Assembly: GCA_030062745.1 (NCBI GenBank)
Contig: CP099847.1
Location: 24,786,923 to 24,850,922 of the forward strand
Direction: 5' to 3'
Source: Capitulum mitella
Lineage: Eukaryota > Arthropoda > Thecostraca > Pollicipedomorpha > Pollicipedidae
Length of the DNA stretch: 64,000 bases
Positions 1-12,298 of the stretch are shown here, piece by piece; positions within the stretch are counted from its first letter, which is position 1, and every line of letters starts with the position of its first letter. The notes below the pieces were generated by a model, which made no database searches, had not been told where the DNA came from, and saw nothing but the letters and a program-made list of their open reading frames with translations. A program made the position numbers and the translations under genes.

Positions 1-596
1 CAGCTGCAAGGAGGGAAGGCTTTGCTGGGGCCACTGTGAATACTAAGCCTTATTATTTGAAGGACAGTTGGATGTGTTGATTGGACAAAATATTGATGGT
101 GTGTTGAACAAGTTTGATGAATTGGAAATTTGCAGAGAGAATGACAGGACAGACATTGCTGTATTAATAGGATGTATCCTCAAAGTTCAATGCAAACCTT
201 TGTCATTGGCTATTTTTCCTGTGGGTGATTCATACCAACTGTCCCCCAGTTTTGATCCTGAGTATCCCAAATGGGGGGGGGGGGGTCTGGGAAATGTGGA
301 GCAGTAACCCTGGCTCATCAGCCCTTGAATCCTGTCCAGTTTCCCTTGAGATAGACTTTCAGGAGACTCTGTGAATAGAGTCAGGTCTGTGTAATGATGA
401 TTGCCACCTTCTGGGGTGAGTGTATGGGAGTCCAAGTGCTGAAGGTCATCAGTCATCTGAGGCTGACTGGTGGGAGTCATGCATCACCAGTGTATGAAAT
501 TTTCCACTGAATGTTACACATCACTACAAAATGATAAGGTTCCTAGGAAGGATGTTATGCACCCCACAAAGTGCAAATATGCCCATTAGACCAGAT
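1..596. other. CpG-free segment at left edge, no gene assigned
   Basis: The first CpG of the window occurs at 597-598; none is found in the 596 bases before it, whereas CpG is common in most of the rest of the window. Two reading frames stay open here (plus 68-307 and minus 187-480) but neither product is recognised and there is no splice or start evidence to choose. Such CpG loss is typical of DNA methylated in the germline, for example an invertebrate gene body or an old silenced repeat. A run of 13 G lies at about 273-285. Confidence 0.7.
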
Positions 597-648
597 CGGT
601 TTTAGACTTGTCTTCAGGGGAGCATCCCCCGTGCATAACTTACATTAA

Positions 649-1898
649 CCCGTCCCGGACTGGGGGGGCAGTTGACTGCCCCCCTCTGAGGTTTTTCTGG
701 CATTGCGAGAGAACTAACAAACACAGAGCCACGAAACTTGGTGTATCTTTTACTCCATCAATTTTACGCCTCGTGTCAAAATTTTGACCTCAGGTCAGGT
801 CAGGTGCCTGGCCTAGGTCAGGTCAAACAGACCTGTGTCGAAAAAAGTTTAGCGCCCTCTAACTTTTTCGCAAAACAAGATATCTCAATAATACTTTCAG
901 GGAGTAGTGACCGTGATAGATGCAACAAATCTGCTATCTCAGATTTTTCGGAATTTTCCGGGTCATTGACCTAAGGTCAAGGCCATTTTTAAGACGTATC
1001 GCTGTTTTTTCGGAAATTGACGGAATATTCCATAACATTTTTAGTGTGGAATGAAGCAGACATCTAATTACCGTCATTGGGCAAAGTATCAGTGACCTCC
1101 AGCCATTGACCTGGGATTGCCTGATGGGATCCAGCCATTGATCTGAGGTCAGGTCACGAATAACTGTAGTGGGCCAAAATGTACCACCGTCAAAATCGAC
1201 GATGAACTACTCAGAATGCGTAGAAAATGGCAGAACTAACTTGCACAGACGTAATTAATACCAGGAACCTCAAAAAGTTTAAAAAAGTAGCATATTTTGG
1301 AAATAAATAGGCTCTCGCGAATAAAGCTCCGCCAACTTTGTAGATTGGCAACTAATCAATTTTCCCAAAATTTAAGCATGAGAAACCATCACAAGAACCA
1401 CAAAGATCAATAAAATTGACATAGATTGTTCTTTTTCGCGAAAATAAAGGAACGCCAAAATTAGTTCCCGTCAATTTGGTACCGCATACGGCAGCGGCGC
1501 ACACTGACGGCCGACCGGGAGAATTACGGTGTCTTTAACTCAACGTTTCGGCATATATATTGAACAAATCTGAGGAAATTAGACGTGTATCGGCATCCGC
1601 GGACATTTACTTGTGCGCTGGCGCCTTTACCTATGCGTTATTAGTGACAGCCCTTGAGATTCAGGCCATTTCTCGGTCTCATGCAGTCGGCTATGAGAAA
1701 ACATATATAGGGCGGAAATTGGCTTACATATTATCTAAAACTAAAAATGAGACCAGTTTCGAGCTCTTCTCGTCACAGGCTTTCGAACGGTATGCTTATT
1801 TTTATCGTGCGACCAACCGTTCGTGAGTTAGAGGGGGGCAGTCAACTGCCCCCCCCCCAGTCGCCGATGTTCGGGACGGACCGACGGTCGTGCTCTGG
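649..1898 (+). mobile_element. Non-autonomous TTAA-flanked transposon, copy 1
   Basis: A 1,250-bp element bounded by TTAA on both sides (645-648 and 1899-1902). The two ends are related inverted repeats: a C-rich start with CCCG and GACTGGGG followed by a hairpin that reads GGGGGCAGT-TG-ACTGCCCCC near 665-690, mirrored near 1835-1860. Relatives in the opposite orientation lie at 32453-33652 and 60831-61598, sharing the interior. TTAA duplication is the habit of the piggyBac and Kolobok superfamilies; which one applies cannot be decided, because no transposase is encoded. The 88-aa frame at 1560-1826 has counterparts in the other copies, but this follows from DNA similarity and is not evidence of a protein. 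The interior holds several AGGTCA/TGACCT motifs. Confidence 0.75.
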
Positions 1899-1902
1899 TT
1901 AA

Positions 1903-4244
1903 ACCGTGAAACAATGGGAAACTTTAAAATAAATATTCTGTAAAATATTTCTGGAGTGTCAAATTTTCGTTCAAAACGCCATGTTTTGCGCTACTGAGAC
2001 ATTAAAGTCTGCAATGGCATTAGCGTGCAAAACGGTAAGATAACACCGAGAACTATCATCGTTTGTGTCACGCGGAAACTGGAAGTGTCTGGATGAGAGG
2101 GCATTACCTGTTTAGGGCATTGAAGTGCTTGGGGAATACGCCCTGAGACTGTTTGACGGATATTGAGTGATTTCGTGTCCTGCGTTTGTCTGATTGTTGT
2201 ACGATTTGGCGTGCACAGTGCCCTGCGTGCCTGCTACACATCAGCGTAGTTTTAAATTGCCTGACCGTAAAGGTCAAAGGTCATGAAACTCCATCACCAG
2301 TCGATCCTTTCCACCCAAATCTGACTTATTCGTTCTTCATATTTATACGAATGTGAGTCTGTGGGGTGTTTTTAGGCCTTACAACTAACCAAGATAATCC
2401 TTGTCGTGCATCTAGGCCTTTGAAAGGTCAAATGATGTCACTGACATCGGTTTACCTTGGATAGCCTGTTTTGGCCTCGGATCATTTATAGATTTTGGGG
2501 GTGCTGACTTCGAACTTCCCCTTCATTTTACACTCATCAAGTCATTTATGCTAATTCCATGTCTTGGATAAAAGTTAATTTTCTGCTTGTTTGGGACACG
2601 TATCTCAATCATCACTTCTGTCGGCTTCTTTACAGTTGTCGTTTGTATTGTAACTGTTCTTTTATTCAGAGGAGGGCTTCATGAGAAGAAAATTAACGCG
2701 CTCTAGCTAACATGGAATCTTCGTTACGTGCAAGCTGCGATACGTCAGTATTGTGTGTGAAATTCGGAATCAGTGTCCTTGAAAATGCAATGAGTGGTCC
2801 AAGACCAGCAGGTTATTCAATGTCGAGTTCAGTGATCTCGGCTGACCTTCAAAAGGCCCGACATACGACTAAAGTTGTTTCATTTGGCGTAAGGGACTAA
2901 GAACTCCCAACAGACCTACTTTCGTGGAAATGTGAAGAGCATGTATGTCACATCTGGATGGCAGGGGTCGATTGGCGATGGGTCATCATGACCTCTGACC
3001 CGGCTGACTTGTGGCACCAAAGCTTGATTTCTGGTCAAGCAATTTAAAACTAAGCTGATGTGTAGCAGACACGCAGGACATCGTGCATATGTACGAAATT
3101 AACCAATATTCGCCAAATAGCCTCGGGCATGTTTTTCAAGCGCTGCTTGGCAACACTGAATTTGAGGTATCTGAAAAAGTTTCAGTTTGCCCAGAAATGC
3201 TTTCTGCCTCGCTAATGGTAGCTACCTGGGGACATATTGTGATACAACCGATATGCGGACCTATCCCGCGAAGATCACGGTTAAAACCGAAAATGCTCCG
3301 TGTGACCTAGTCAGGTCAGAGGTCGTCCCAGGGCTATCGAAAAAATGAACCTGGTTTATGTAAGTGGGAACATTAATATTTCGAATAGCGCCAGTCTGAC
3401 CTTTCATGACCTGAAGCGTTGACCTCAGAGGTCACCCAGGGCTAAAAATTTGTAGCTGGCTTTTTTCGATTATTACTATGAGTGTACCAAATCTCATCAA
3501 AATCTAAGGGGTTCGGGTCAGTTTTTGTGCGATTTGACGTGGCATGACCCATTTATGACGATTAGCTATCCACGTTGTTTAAAATATGTGTGGAGACTGC
3601 CAAAGGGATGCAGGGAACATCATGAAGGGTAGTGCAGCATCAGTTGTGTTGTGTATGGGCTTCTGTGGGCTGAAAAAGGCATGGCTCGATACTCAAACAA
3701 TTTTAGGTGGCATAACATTGAAACAAATGATGTAGGTCGCAGTGGGAACATAAATAAGGACCAATGGTGGAACCAGGTGCAGAAATTTGGTAGGTTCGGA
3801 CTTCGATCAACACCTGCCAATGGTTTACGTCACTAATATAAAGCTAGTAATGACATTTATGGGAAGAGCATGAACATCGTTGGCACATGCATTGACACGG
3901 TCGGGTCCCTGAAAAACAGGACAAAAAATGGCTAGGCTGGTTTTATAAATACATAATTGACACTTTCATTAGGTGACAGTTACCCCCTGTTTTGGTTTTC
4001 TTATCTGCCATTGCTACTCCTAATATATTGTTCCCATCACCTCACGTCAGTTGGTTTGGGAATTGGCGTTGCCAATCGGACAGAAGTAACAGAAAATAGT
4101 CTGAAGTTCGTAGAGAACTGTCCCTTCAGTTTGAGACTTGGAATTCACCACTGCTGCAAACATGCTTTCTCACAAATGCTTGCACTGTCGCATGCCAGGC
4201 GACGGAAAGAGTCTATTTAACGTGTTTGGTTCTCCCGAAGGCTT
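1903..4244. other. Intergenic, no gene seen
   Basis: No reading frame here resembles a known protein. The stretch is scattered with AGGTCA/TGACCT hexamers (for example near 2275, 3315, 3410-3435), the half-site sequence of nuclear receptors, which seem to travel with repeats in this genome. Confidence 0.5.
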
Positions 4245-4600
4245 CACGTTACGCTCGTCCGTCGCCGTCCGCTTCAGGATCTTCTCAGAAGGTAAACCGA
4301 GAACTTCTGGATCCCAGGAACGAGCCTTTTGTTTTGTTTCTTTTTTGTTTGTTTTGTTTTGCTTGTTTTGTCACGTTACGCTCGTCCGTCGCCGTGCGCT
4401 TCAGGACTTTCCCAGAAGGTAAACCGAAAACTCCTGGATCCCAGAAACGAGCCTTTTGTTTTGTTTGTTTTTTGTTTGTTTTGTTTTGTTTGTTTTGTCA
4501 CGTTACGCTCATCCGTCGCCGTCCGTTTCAGTTCTCAGAAGGTAACCGAAAACTCCTGGATCCCAGAAATGAGCCTTTTGTTTGTTTGTTTTTTGTTATC
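4245..4600 (+). repeat. Three-copy tandem repeat, 127-bp unit
   Basis: Units start at 4245, 4372 and 4499, each opening with CACGTTACGCTC, continuing with a moderately conserved core around AGAAGGTAA and CTGGATCCCAG, and ending in a T/G-rich tail of TTTTG repeats. The spacing is exactly 127 bases for both steps. The open frames over this stretch (4226-4693, 4329-4826) are repeats of the same peptide and are not considered genes. Confidence 0.9.
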
Positions 4601-4928
4601 CTTAATCGGCCAGACCAACAGAAATACAGCTCACTGTCGACGAAGCAACCCGGCTCGCCACAAACAGATCTGTGGCTTGTATACCTCCACTAACAAAATG
4701 AGAAAGGAGTGTGCGAGGGCATGTCAGGGAAGGAAAGGGAGTGCGCCTCAGAGATTAGCCCTGAGCCAGCGCGCACGGGAGCAAGTCGGGAGACCGACTG
4801 CCCATCGCTCGCCGACCCGCTACTGATGTCAGCTTAGGGTCACGTGGTAAGGAGTCAACCGGCGAATGAGGGTCGGGGAGAAGTGCGGGAAGAAAAAGCG
4901 CACGCCAGCGAAGAAATATCACAGCTGT
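4601..4928. other. Short spacer without gene
   Basis: Nothing recognisable apart from the 3' neighbourhood of the tandem repeat and the start of the tRNA-derived segment that follows. Confidence 0.5.
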
Positions 4929-4997
4929 GGCCGGGAATCGAACCCGTCTCACTGTCATCAGAACCGAGCATCCTACCACACCTCTAACAAATCGTAC
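4929..4997 (-). repeat. tRNA-derived SINE head (candidate)
   Basis: On the minus strand a D-arm-like GTGTGGTAGGATG is followed about 25 bases later by an exact B-box GGTTCGATTCC (complement of 4934-4946 region). This is the order of an RNA polymerase III internal promoter in a tRNA. A paired acceptor stem and proper anticodon arm are not seen, so it is more likely the head of a tRNA-derived SINE or a tRNA pseudogene than a working tRNA. Confidence 0.45.
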
Positions 4998-5104
4998 ATG
5001 GGCATTGAGGCTGCGACAGAACACAACTACTTTTGCATGTATGCAAAGTTTGTTGAAATCAAAAGCTTTCCTTAAGCCCCAATGCGTCGAAATCTGTCCG
5101 GTAC

Positions 5105-5205
5105 ATCGCGAGATCTGGGATGGGGATCGAATCAACGCAAGACGTGGATTTCAACGAAGTCCACCCTATCAAAATAGGGTTGAAGACGCTTACCGCGCCT
5201 TTTCG
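5105..5205 (-). repeat. Second tRNA-like segment (candidate)
   Basis: Minus-strand sequence contains GCGCGGTAAGCG, resembling a D-arm/A-box, and downstream GATTCGATCCCC, a near B-box. Two short hairpins (CCCTATTTTGATAGGG and GTGGAC/GTCCAC type) lie between, which would fit a long-variable-arm tRNA ancestor such as Leu or Ser. It could equally be chance in a repeat-rich area. Confidence 0.3.
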
Positions 5206-7369
5206 TTGGGTGCTCAGGGAAACTGACTCTTCCATCCGTCCGGGCAACGAGGTCGGTGTCTGCACTCCGCACTACAAGCTCTGGTATGGACCGTGACATC
5301 GGCGCCGTCCGTTTGAGCAGATTGGTCTGAGCAGATTGGTCTGAAAAAGTTCGTGCGAAAGTATTGTTTTGGAAAAAGCCCGGGCGTCGGACCTGCGGCA
5401 GACGTACAACCGATTAGGTCCAAGGCAGCCACCATACCGTCTGTGCTAGATGTAACAGAACGTCTCTGCAGCAAACGATGTACAGTGCATACAGCATCTT
5501 CAGAACCATCTCTGCAGACGCCTTATGCGGTAGAAGAAATGTCTGCCGTCTCCCGACGGCGTTTTTAGTTTGCCCACGAAGCCGCGTATGCACTTGTATT
5601 GGTCCAGTGCGATGATTTCCTGTACGTTTGTGTCATAACAAATATCTCCTTTCAGAATGAAGTACGCCATGACCAGCACCACTTTCCTACGCCGATTCAC
5701 ATTTGGAAGGTGGGTTCGTCTGGACGTTTTTTTTTTAAGGAGAAGCTCGCTTTCGTCCTTTAATTGGATCTTCCGCCGCGTAGGAATATGTTGTACTGAC
5801 CGTGGCGCGGAAAGAGTATTTTGAAATATTATGCATGAGTCGGAAACACGATGGCCGAAGCACTTTCACGACCCAGGTTTGAAAATTCTCTGATCGCCCG
5901 GTTCCTTTAAAGGATTTCCCAAGGGATGCGACGACTTTCTTTGTCAGCAGCTTGGAGAAACCCAAATTTTGATGTTAAGCCGGCTCTGAGCGGGATATTT
6001 CGCGACATTCCATTGACGGGGGGACGTTTAACACCCCCCCCCCATCTGTCTCAAGAACCAGTCGCCCGATTTAGCTGATTCAGACGGCAGGCGATAGCGC
6101 CGAACCGTCCAATGGTGCGACCCAAATTTTGACTTTTGAGTCCACGCTGGCGTCACAGGTCAAGTCACACCCCTGCCAAATGACCCTTTCCTCTAGAGTC
6201 GCGTAATCACAATGAAAAGCATACCGGGACTGCACTTTGAATAGCAGTATGTCCCAGGACAGCGATACCTCGTATTCGGAGTGGCACGTGGCCGAAGGTC
6301 ATTAAAGGTCAAGGTCATAGGCAAGGTCGGATTTGAACTGTGTGCCAATGATTCATGTAGTACATGTTTCCGAGTCCATTTTACACGATGATTCTCAAGA
6401 AGCGTTTTCAAAGACGCTTGTGCACACAAAAAATTGACATTGCTCCCCATAACTATGCACATGCAGTATTACAACATTTTGGAGTGTCAGATTTATGGTA
6501 TTACGAGCATGCTGGTCAGGGGCGGATCAAGGATTTCGCCAACGTGAAGGGGGAGGCGAATGGTCAGCTCGGGACCCTCTCCTGGCCGGGGCCCCCCGTT
6601 TTTTGCTCTTCAGATATGAAAAGGCGTTGATCTGGTCGGGTCCAGGAAGAAGCATTTGATGTAATTTGGCGTTCTTACTGTATAAAGTACCCGAAAAAAG
6701 TCATGCGCGTCACCTCTTTTCAGAAAATTTTGCTTTTTGTTGCCATACAAGGTGGCCGAAACAACAGCGGGGTTTTAGGCGGCTGCGTCCCTCCCTCTAT
6801 TTGAATTGTGTTGTTTGTATGTGGTCCGGGAGCCTCTCTGCCCCTCGTAGCTTGTGGAGACTTTTGCTAGCTTTGTGATGTTCTCGGGCCATCTGCCGTG
6901 CTGGGACCTTGTTGTGGTGTCAGGGGCCCTTTGTGAGCTCAGGGGCCCTCCAATGCGTGTCAGGGGTTATCTAACCCTCTTAAAGGCTTCCTGACTGCAT
7001 CAAGAACCCGTCACGTTTTATCCCGTGAAATCCCGTGAAGCTCGTACAGGGCGCCTTCGGGGTCCCTTTTAAGTGTAAGAATCCTTTGGGCCGGCCCGAA
7101 AGGATCCCCTTCGGGACCCTTCTTGTGGGGCCCCGTCTAAGGCCTCGGGAAGGGGGAAGGGGACGGGGCGGTCGCCCCCATCGCCCTCCTTGGATCGGCG
7201 CCCGAAACTGGTGGTCTTCGTATGGCACCCGTGGGTAATCTTACGAGCCAGTTTTGGCCCATGCTGCACATTTTACCAGAATGTTTCACGGCGTTGGAAG
7301 GGCTGATATCTCCACGCCGGTTATCCGGAGCGTCAAACGGTCGCCGCCAGTTTACTCAGCAGTCTGAAA
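5206..7369. other. Intergenic, no gene assigned
   Basis: Several minus-strand frames of 60-90 aa (5500-5700, 5735-5965) and a pair of overlapping frames at 6980-7269 are open, but none resembles a known family. At 6519 the sequence CAGGGGCGGATCAAGG looks like the end of a hAT-type miniature element; a similar motif occurs at about 10899. No matching second terminus was found. Confidence 0.45.
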
Positions 7370-7800
7370 CTAAGTGATGCGAACAAATAGGGCATATGAA
7401 AGTCAAGTTGGGTCATCCACCGAAGTTGACCTCAGGGCCAAAGGTCAAGGTCAAAATGAGTGTTGAAAAGTTATGTACCATCTTACAAGTAGGTGGCGCC
7501 ATCTATCACTAAGTGATGCGCACCAATATATAGAGCACATGAAAGTCTAGGTAGCTCATCCACGGAAATTGACCTCAGGGTCAAAGTTTAGGTCCAAAAC
7601 GAGCGTTGAACATTTGCAACATACCTTTTTACTCGAAGGGGGTGCCACCTACCACCACGTGATGGACACCAATAGAAAAAGCACAAAAATCTAGGCAGGC
7701 CATCCCCCGAAATTGACCTCAAGGTCAGACGAGACGTCGAGGCGAAAATGAGTGTTGAAAATTTACGTATCTTGTTACCAGTGGCGCCATCTCCTTTAAA
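7370..7800 (+). repeat. Three-copy tandem repeat, about 140-bp unit
   Basis: Units begin at 7370, 7509 and about 7654 with CTAAGTGATG or its variant CACGTGATGG. Each continues through a TCATCC..CGAA block, a TTGACCTCAGGGTCAAAG block and GAGTGTTGAAAA, and ends in GGTGGCGCCATCTAYC. Each unit therefore carries nuclear-receptor-like TGACCT/AGGTCA half-sites. Confidence 0.85.
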
Positions 7801-7852
7801 TGGCGCTATCTACTCGTAAAAAGATACGCAAATATATACGTTTAGATAGATA

Positions 7853-9074
7853 CGTTTTTGAAATGGCTTTCCTATTTCTCATCTGACCATCATGTGTACT
7901 GCAATACGCGCAACCACCCTGTCCAATCATCTATATAAATAAGACAAACGATACTCACATCAGTCAAAAGGCGTTAATGTTCGTTGCGAACCAATGTCAG
8001 CCGTAGAATGGTCTGAAATCGGACGATTCATCATCATTCAAGGCGTTAGTTTGTGAAAAACAATTGCCACCTTGGTGGGCTTAACCCGTAGCAGCCTAAG
8101 GGGGTTAAAAGCAACCCTTTCCGTTTTTTGTCGATTACGTCCGAGCCATACACGATGAGATCGACTGTCGGTATGTATTAGCTAATTAACTTGACACACC
8201 CTGACATCGAAAGCTTTCTGTGCGTTGCCTTTGTCGAAATTTGGAACAGAAAACTCCCACGATGCTGGACGACTGACGGCTTCGGGCATTGGCCGTAGCG
8301 CAGTAGGCGCTTATTCGGAAGTGGAGCTGCTCGTCCAAACAAATCATGGCAAAAGGCAACACTGTCTTGTGGAGAATAAAACGGGCAATCAAACGGCGTA
8401 AACACTTTTTCATTTACGTGGCCACATTAAGCAATGGAAGGCTAATGTGACTGTCTAAATATGTTACGAATTCCCAAGAACATCTCACGACTGAGATTCA
8501 ACAGAGAACTATGACATGACGTGACAATTTTATGACCGTAACGTAACCGAATAATTCGTCATCAAACAGTACGAAAACCCTCACATTATTAGCGTCTGGC
8601 CATCGCTGCCACGCATCCGGCCTTAACTTCTCAACTGGGAGCTGCAAAACTCTCCTAGAGTGTGCTGGGATGGCGTTTCTGTACTGACTGCATAATAACA
8701 GATACGCCGAACTGTAATTCTTCGTTTGATACTAAGTTCGAAACTCCCACTCAACTACCACACTTGCTAGATACCACATTTAAAAGTGTCAGACATTTTC
8801 CGGTCACAATTTGTGACATTTTCATGACCTGTGACGTCGTAAAAGACGATAAGGGGTAACGTTCAACATCCTGGGGCGAGAAAGGCACGCCCTATCGATT
8901 TCCGTGAGAATCGTTTGGATCAAACTCTTAGTATATGAGATACGAGGAGATGTTGATTTATCCCCCCCCCCCCCAACGTCCACGGGTGAGTCAGTATCCC
9001 AAGCGGCGCTGAGCCAAACGCCTCCCAGAGGCCAGGATGCACCGGTGTCACCGTGGCAAGGCTCAACTGGTTTG
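7853..9074 (+). repeat. Dispersed repeat family A, copy 1
   Basis: From TTTTTGAAATGGCTTTCC to CAAGGCTCAACTGGTTTG this 1.2-kb stretch is co-linear with 28289-29754, roughly 90% identical by eye. Copy 1 lacks a 241-bp block present in copy 2 (junction at 8580/8581). No inverted ends, TTAA or long duplicated target were found, so it may be an unclassified transposon (for example Helitron-like) or a segmental duplication. Overlapping minus-strand frames at 8178-8413 recur in copy 2 (28643-28849), but nothing shows that they are translated. Confidence 0.85.
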
Positions 9075-9094
9075 TTATGTTATGTTCTGTTTGT

Positions 9095-9455
9095 TATCAA
9101 TATGACTGCGGAATTAATTATTTTTATTTCTCCCTTGATCTTTCTGTTCGCTGCACAAGCTTTCGCTCTCTTTCCTTCAGGCAAAAAAGCAGTCCTCCAA
9201 AATCATGCAACGTTTCGTTAATTTTCCATGAACATCATCAGGCAGACATGTAAGCTCATTACACGAACACATGGCATATCTAGGAAACAACGTGATTAAA
9301 ACAGTCTGCTTGAATATTTGCCTCATGATGTTCATGGTAAATGAACGAAACATGATTTGGGAGGACTGCTTTTTTGCCTGGAGGAGAAAGAACGAATGGT
9401 TGTACAAAGAGCAGAAAGTTTAAGGTAACTAAAATAATAATGATAATAACTAACT
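9095..9455. mobile_element. Foldback (hairpin) element
   Basis: Left arm about 9095-9247 and right arm about 9312-9455 are inverted copies: TTCAGGCAAAAAAGCAGTCC with its surroundings on the left reappears complemented on the right (9350-9385), and the arms stay alignable for roughly 140-150 bases around a spacer of about 65 bases. The plus frame 9053-9253 and the minus frame 9332-9565 encode the same short peptide because of this symmetry. This fits a foldback element or the inverted junction of two SINE-like copies. Confidence 0.75.
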
Positions 9456-9529
9456 CTATATATATACATACGTGATAGAGGAACGTGTATGTACACGATA
9501 GAGGAAAGTGACTGTTGAACGAAAAGCTG

Positions 9530-9600
9530 GCGTCGATGAGAATTGTACTCGAGTTGTACCCTCATCGTACTTTGATGTTAACCACTAGACTACCTCGAAA
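9530..9600 (-). repeat. tRNA-like SINE segment (candidate)
   Basis: Read on the minus strand, GGTAGTCTAGTGGTTAACAT is a good tRNA D-arm/A-box. About 30 bases downstream GAGTACAATTC is a degenerate B-box. It adjoins the foldback element and may be part of a SINE. Confidence 0.35.
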
Positions 9601-12010
9601 ATTGAATCCCGGCCCTCTTGAAGTCTCCGCTGTGACGTCGTTGGCTGTCACCCCTCAACGGTGGCGGTCGAAAATTTCCACCCCGTGTGCCTGTTGACTA
9701 GGCTAAGCCCAGTAGCTCTGGCTTGCCACAATAACAATGTTATTGTGCGCATTTCATGTAAGTTATGACAGAAATTACAGGTGAAGATTTACACAGTTAT
9801 CGATGCTCGACAATTCACGTGAAGTCCGCGCCTTCAGCACCAGTTTTGTTGGCAGCGTCATAATTGAATCGCCCGCAGCAGCATCCGCAACGTTTTGGAA
9901 CTTGGTTGACCAGTCGCAGCCACGCATTGCAACTAGTGAAAGGTTATACCATTACAAACGCTTTGTTTGACGTGTATATTTATGTTCGTACATAGCTATG
10001 ATCAACTTTGCTATATCGTAAAGAGTCATTTTGCCCTACATTCGTGCGATACAATTTTTATGGACATCATCATACCTTTTCTGATGCCCGTGGAACTGCG
10101 ACTGCGATATCGAAGTAGTCGAATTTGGCCAGTCAGACGCCTTTTCGATGTGCATTTTCGGCGGGTCGCAGTCTCATTGGACGATAACACCGTCGTTCCG
10201 ATGCCTAGTCGACGAAATGAACCTGCCGAATGAACCACCGTGCGGCGGTCTTGACCCAGTTCCGGTGGGGGTGGCTTAGTAAGTCCCCGTGAGGTCTTTA
10301 ACTGCCATTTCTGAGCGGTTTTAGATGGAGTCATGAAACTTGTAGTCTTTTCATGAACCTTGTAGACTTTTCAGGACATTCTTCCTTGCATATACTTTGA
10401 AAAATTTGAGTTGGTAACTCTATCAGGGACGGGCCGAGAACGAATTTTCAGAGGGCCTGTTCGGTCGTTTTTCGTCACTTTTCGAGGTAGATCACTCGAC
10501 GTGCTGTGTTCCACGTTATGAGAATTAGGGCACCATTTTTTGCAAAGCACCTGTTTATCTCATGTGTCATGACCCTGTTACGCTGTGTCAACTCATTGGC
10601 GGATCCAAGGGAAACGGGCACTCAGGATATTCTTCTTGTCAAATTAGGTGATGTACATTGCCTAATTAGGACAAATATAATATTTCTTTTTACGCTTTAT
10701 TCCTATAATTGGTTTATTTTGAGATATAACGGTAGCATTCTGACATTCAGAACCAAGAGACCGAAAATGGGAACACAACAGACCACGTTGCGAACCTAAC
10801 GCTCATATAACACGACTCCAGAGACGTCTTTAGACTGGTCTACGACTTCGTGTGAATAATATGTCCTTTCACATATAACCTGTGGTGAATATATGCAGGG
10901 GCGGATCCAAGGAACCCTTACTTGGTGCCCATATATGGCGCCAGGCACCACGGTACCGTTCTGATCATTATGAAGAAGAAATATTGCACAAGAACAATGG
11001 TTTTAGTCGCCTTTTTGAGACACCTGGCACCGCTTTTGGTAGCTACTGTTTCTATGAAAATGTGCGTCGGGTAACAATAACTGTTTGCAGGTTGTGTTAA
11101 GCCCGATCAGCCTATAAAAATATCCAGGCAGGAGGGTAAAAAACATGGCCCTCCATGCGGGGTTCCTGGCGACGCCATTCATGTGTGCCATAATGTGTTT
11201 GTCAGCATGACTCTCAGACCACGGACGTTTGCAGTCATTAATATCCGCACCGATAAAGACACTTCCGCCAGCAGTACAAATCATCCAGGCGCAAGGCCCC
11301 CCCACCCCCATTGTTGATCCCTGGCACCGCCATTCTAAACCAATCATAGTTTTGTGCTGTAACACGAAAAAAATGTAGAACAAGGCCACTTTGGCTCATT
11401 TCGGGTCCCTTCAAGCGGGAAGAGTTCGTAAACTACAAAAAGGATACCTTGTACATTACTCCATCCCCCCGTATATTCCCTGGATGCGCCATGGATACGT
11501 GTTTGAAGATATTTTGACCCTAAAAAGTGTTTTTGATCTCTACGTGTCATTTCCATTGATTTGTGAGAACCTCCAACTAACTATATTTCATCCAGTGGCG
11601 ATCATTGAACATATTGCAGAATCCCTTTTGGTTTCGGGCACTATCATCGAAGCTTTTTGGCATTTTGAAGCAACTAGAATTGTAAACTAGGTCGCAAGGA
11701 TTCGTTTGAGCCGTCTCGCAGCAAACTCGGAAGTCTTGTCCCCCAGATAAGAAGGGGCCAAATATGTTCTCACCCCCTTCCTCTCCATTCCAGCTAGATT
11801 TAAATCTAAAAGCTAGGTCCCGGAATAAGATTAAGGCCTGCGTTTCGTGTTCTTTTTTTTAGTCAACTGATGTGGATTCACTGTGAACACGTACGAAACT
11901 ATACAGGTCACATCATCGTCTTGTTTCAACTGCTCTTTACAGTCTTTTTGGTGCAGGCTTGTGGTGATGTTTGTCCACATTTCACACGCGAATGGTATTA
12001 ATCTGGTGTG
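9601..12010. other. Intergenic, upstream of fucosyltransferase
   Basis: No recognisable gene. Short frames (for example plus 10506-10799, minus 11003-11389) have no known relatives. The motif GGCGGTGCCAGGGATC recurs in several forms (complement near 11155 and 11325; plus near 15150), and GGGGCGGATCCAAGG occurs near 10899. These look like hAT miniature-element ends without pairing partners. No convincing core promoter was identified directly upstream of the gene at 12011. Confidence 0.45.
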
Positions 12011-12298
12011 ATGCGTGTCTTCCACAGGGGACTTCCGGCTATTTCCAGAAGGTGGCAAGTCCTCCTCGCTATGGTTTTGGTTCTTGGACTCCTGGTGTAT
12101 ACGTATATCAGCAACAGAAAACCTGATGTGATGTCTGTTCTGTACATGCTGCGGAATCGACATTACCATCAAATGTTTAATCTTGCACCGGATCTAACCG
12201 GCAATCTGGAAAATATCAGCATTGTACTCTATTGGACACCTTTCTTCCAAAATGTCGCCTATAACGGCTTTGGTGGAAAACCCTTCGCACACTGCCTG
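12011..12298 (+). CDS. Fucosyltransferase exon 1 (residues 1-96)
   Basis: Carries the start codon, the membrane anchor and the first conserved block up to AHCL. It ends exactly before GTAAGT. Third codon positions are mixed AT/GC, unlike exon 2. Confidence 0.9.

Noticed and set aside
4929-4997. Functional tRNA gene
   Set aside because: A-box and B-box are present, but the acceptor stem and anticodon stem do not pair; called a SINE head instead.
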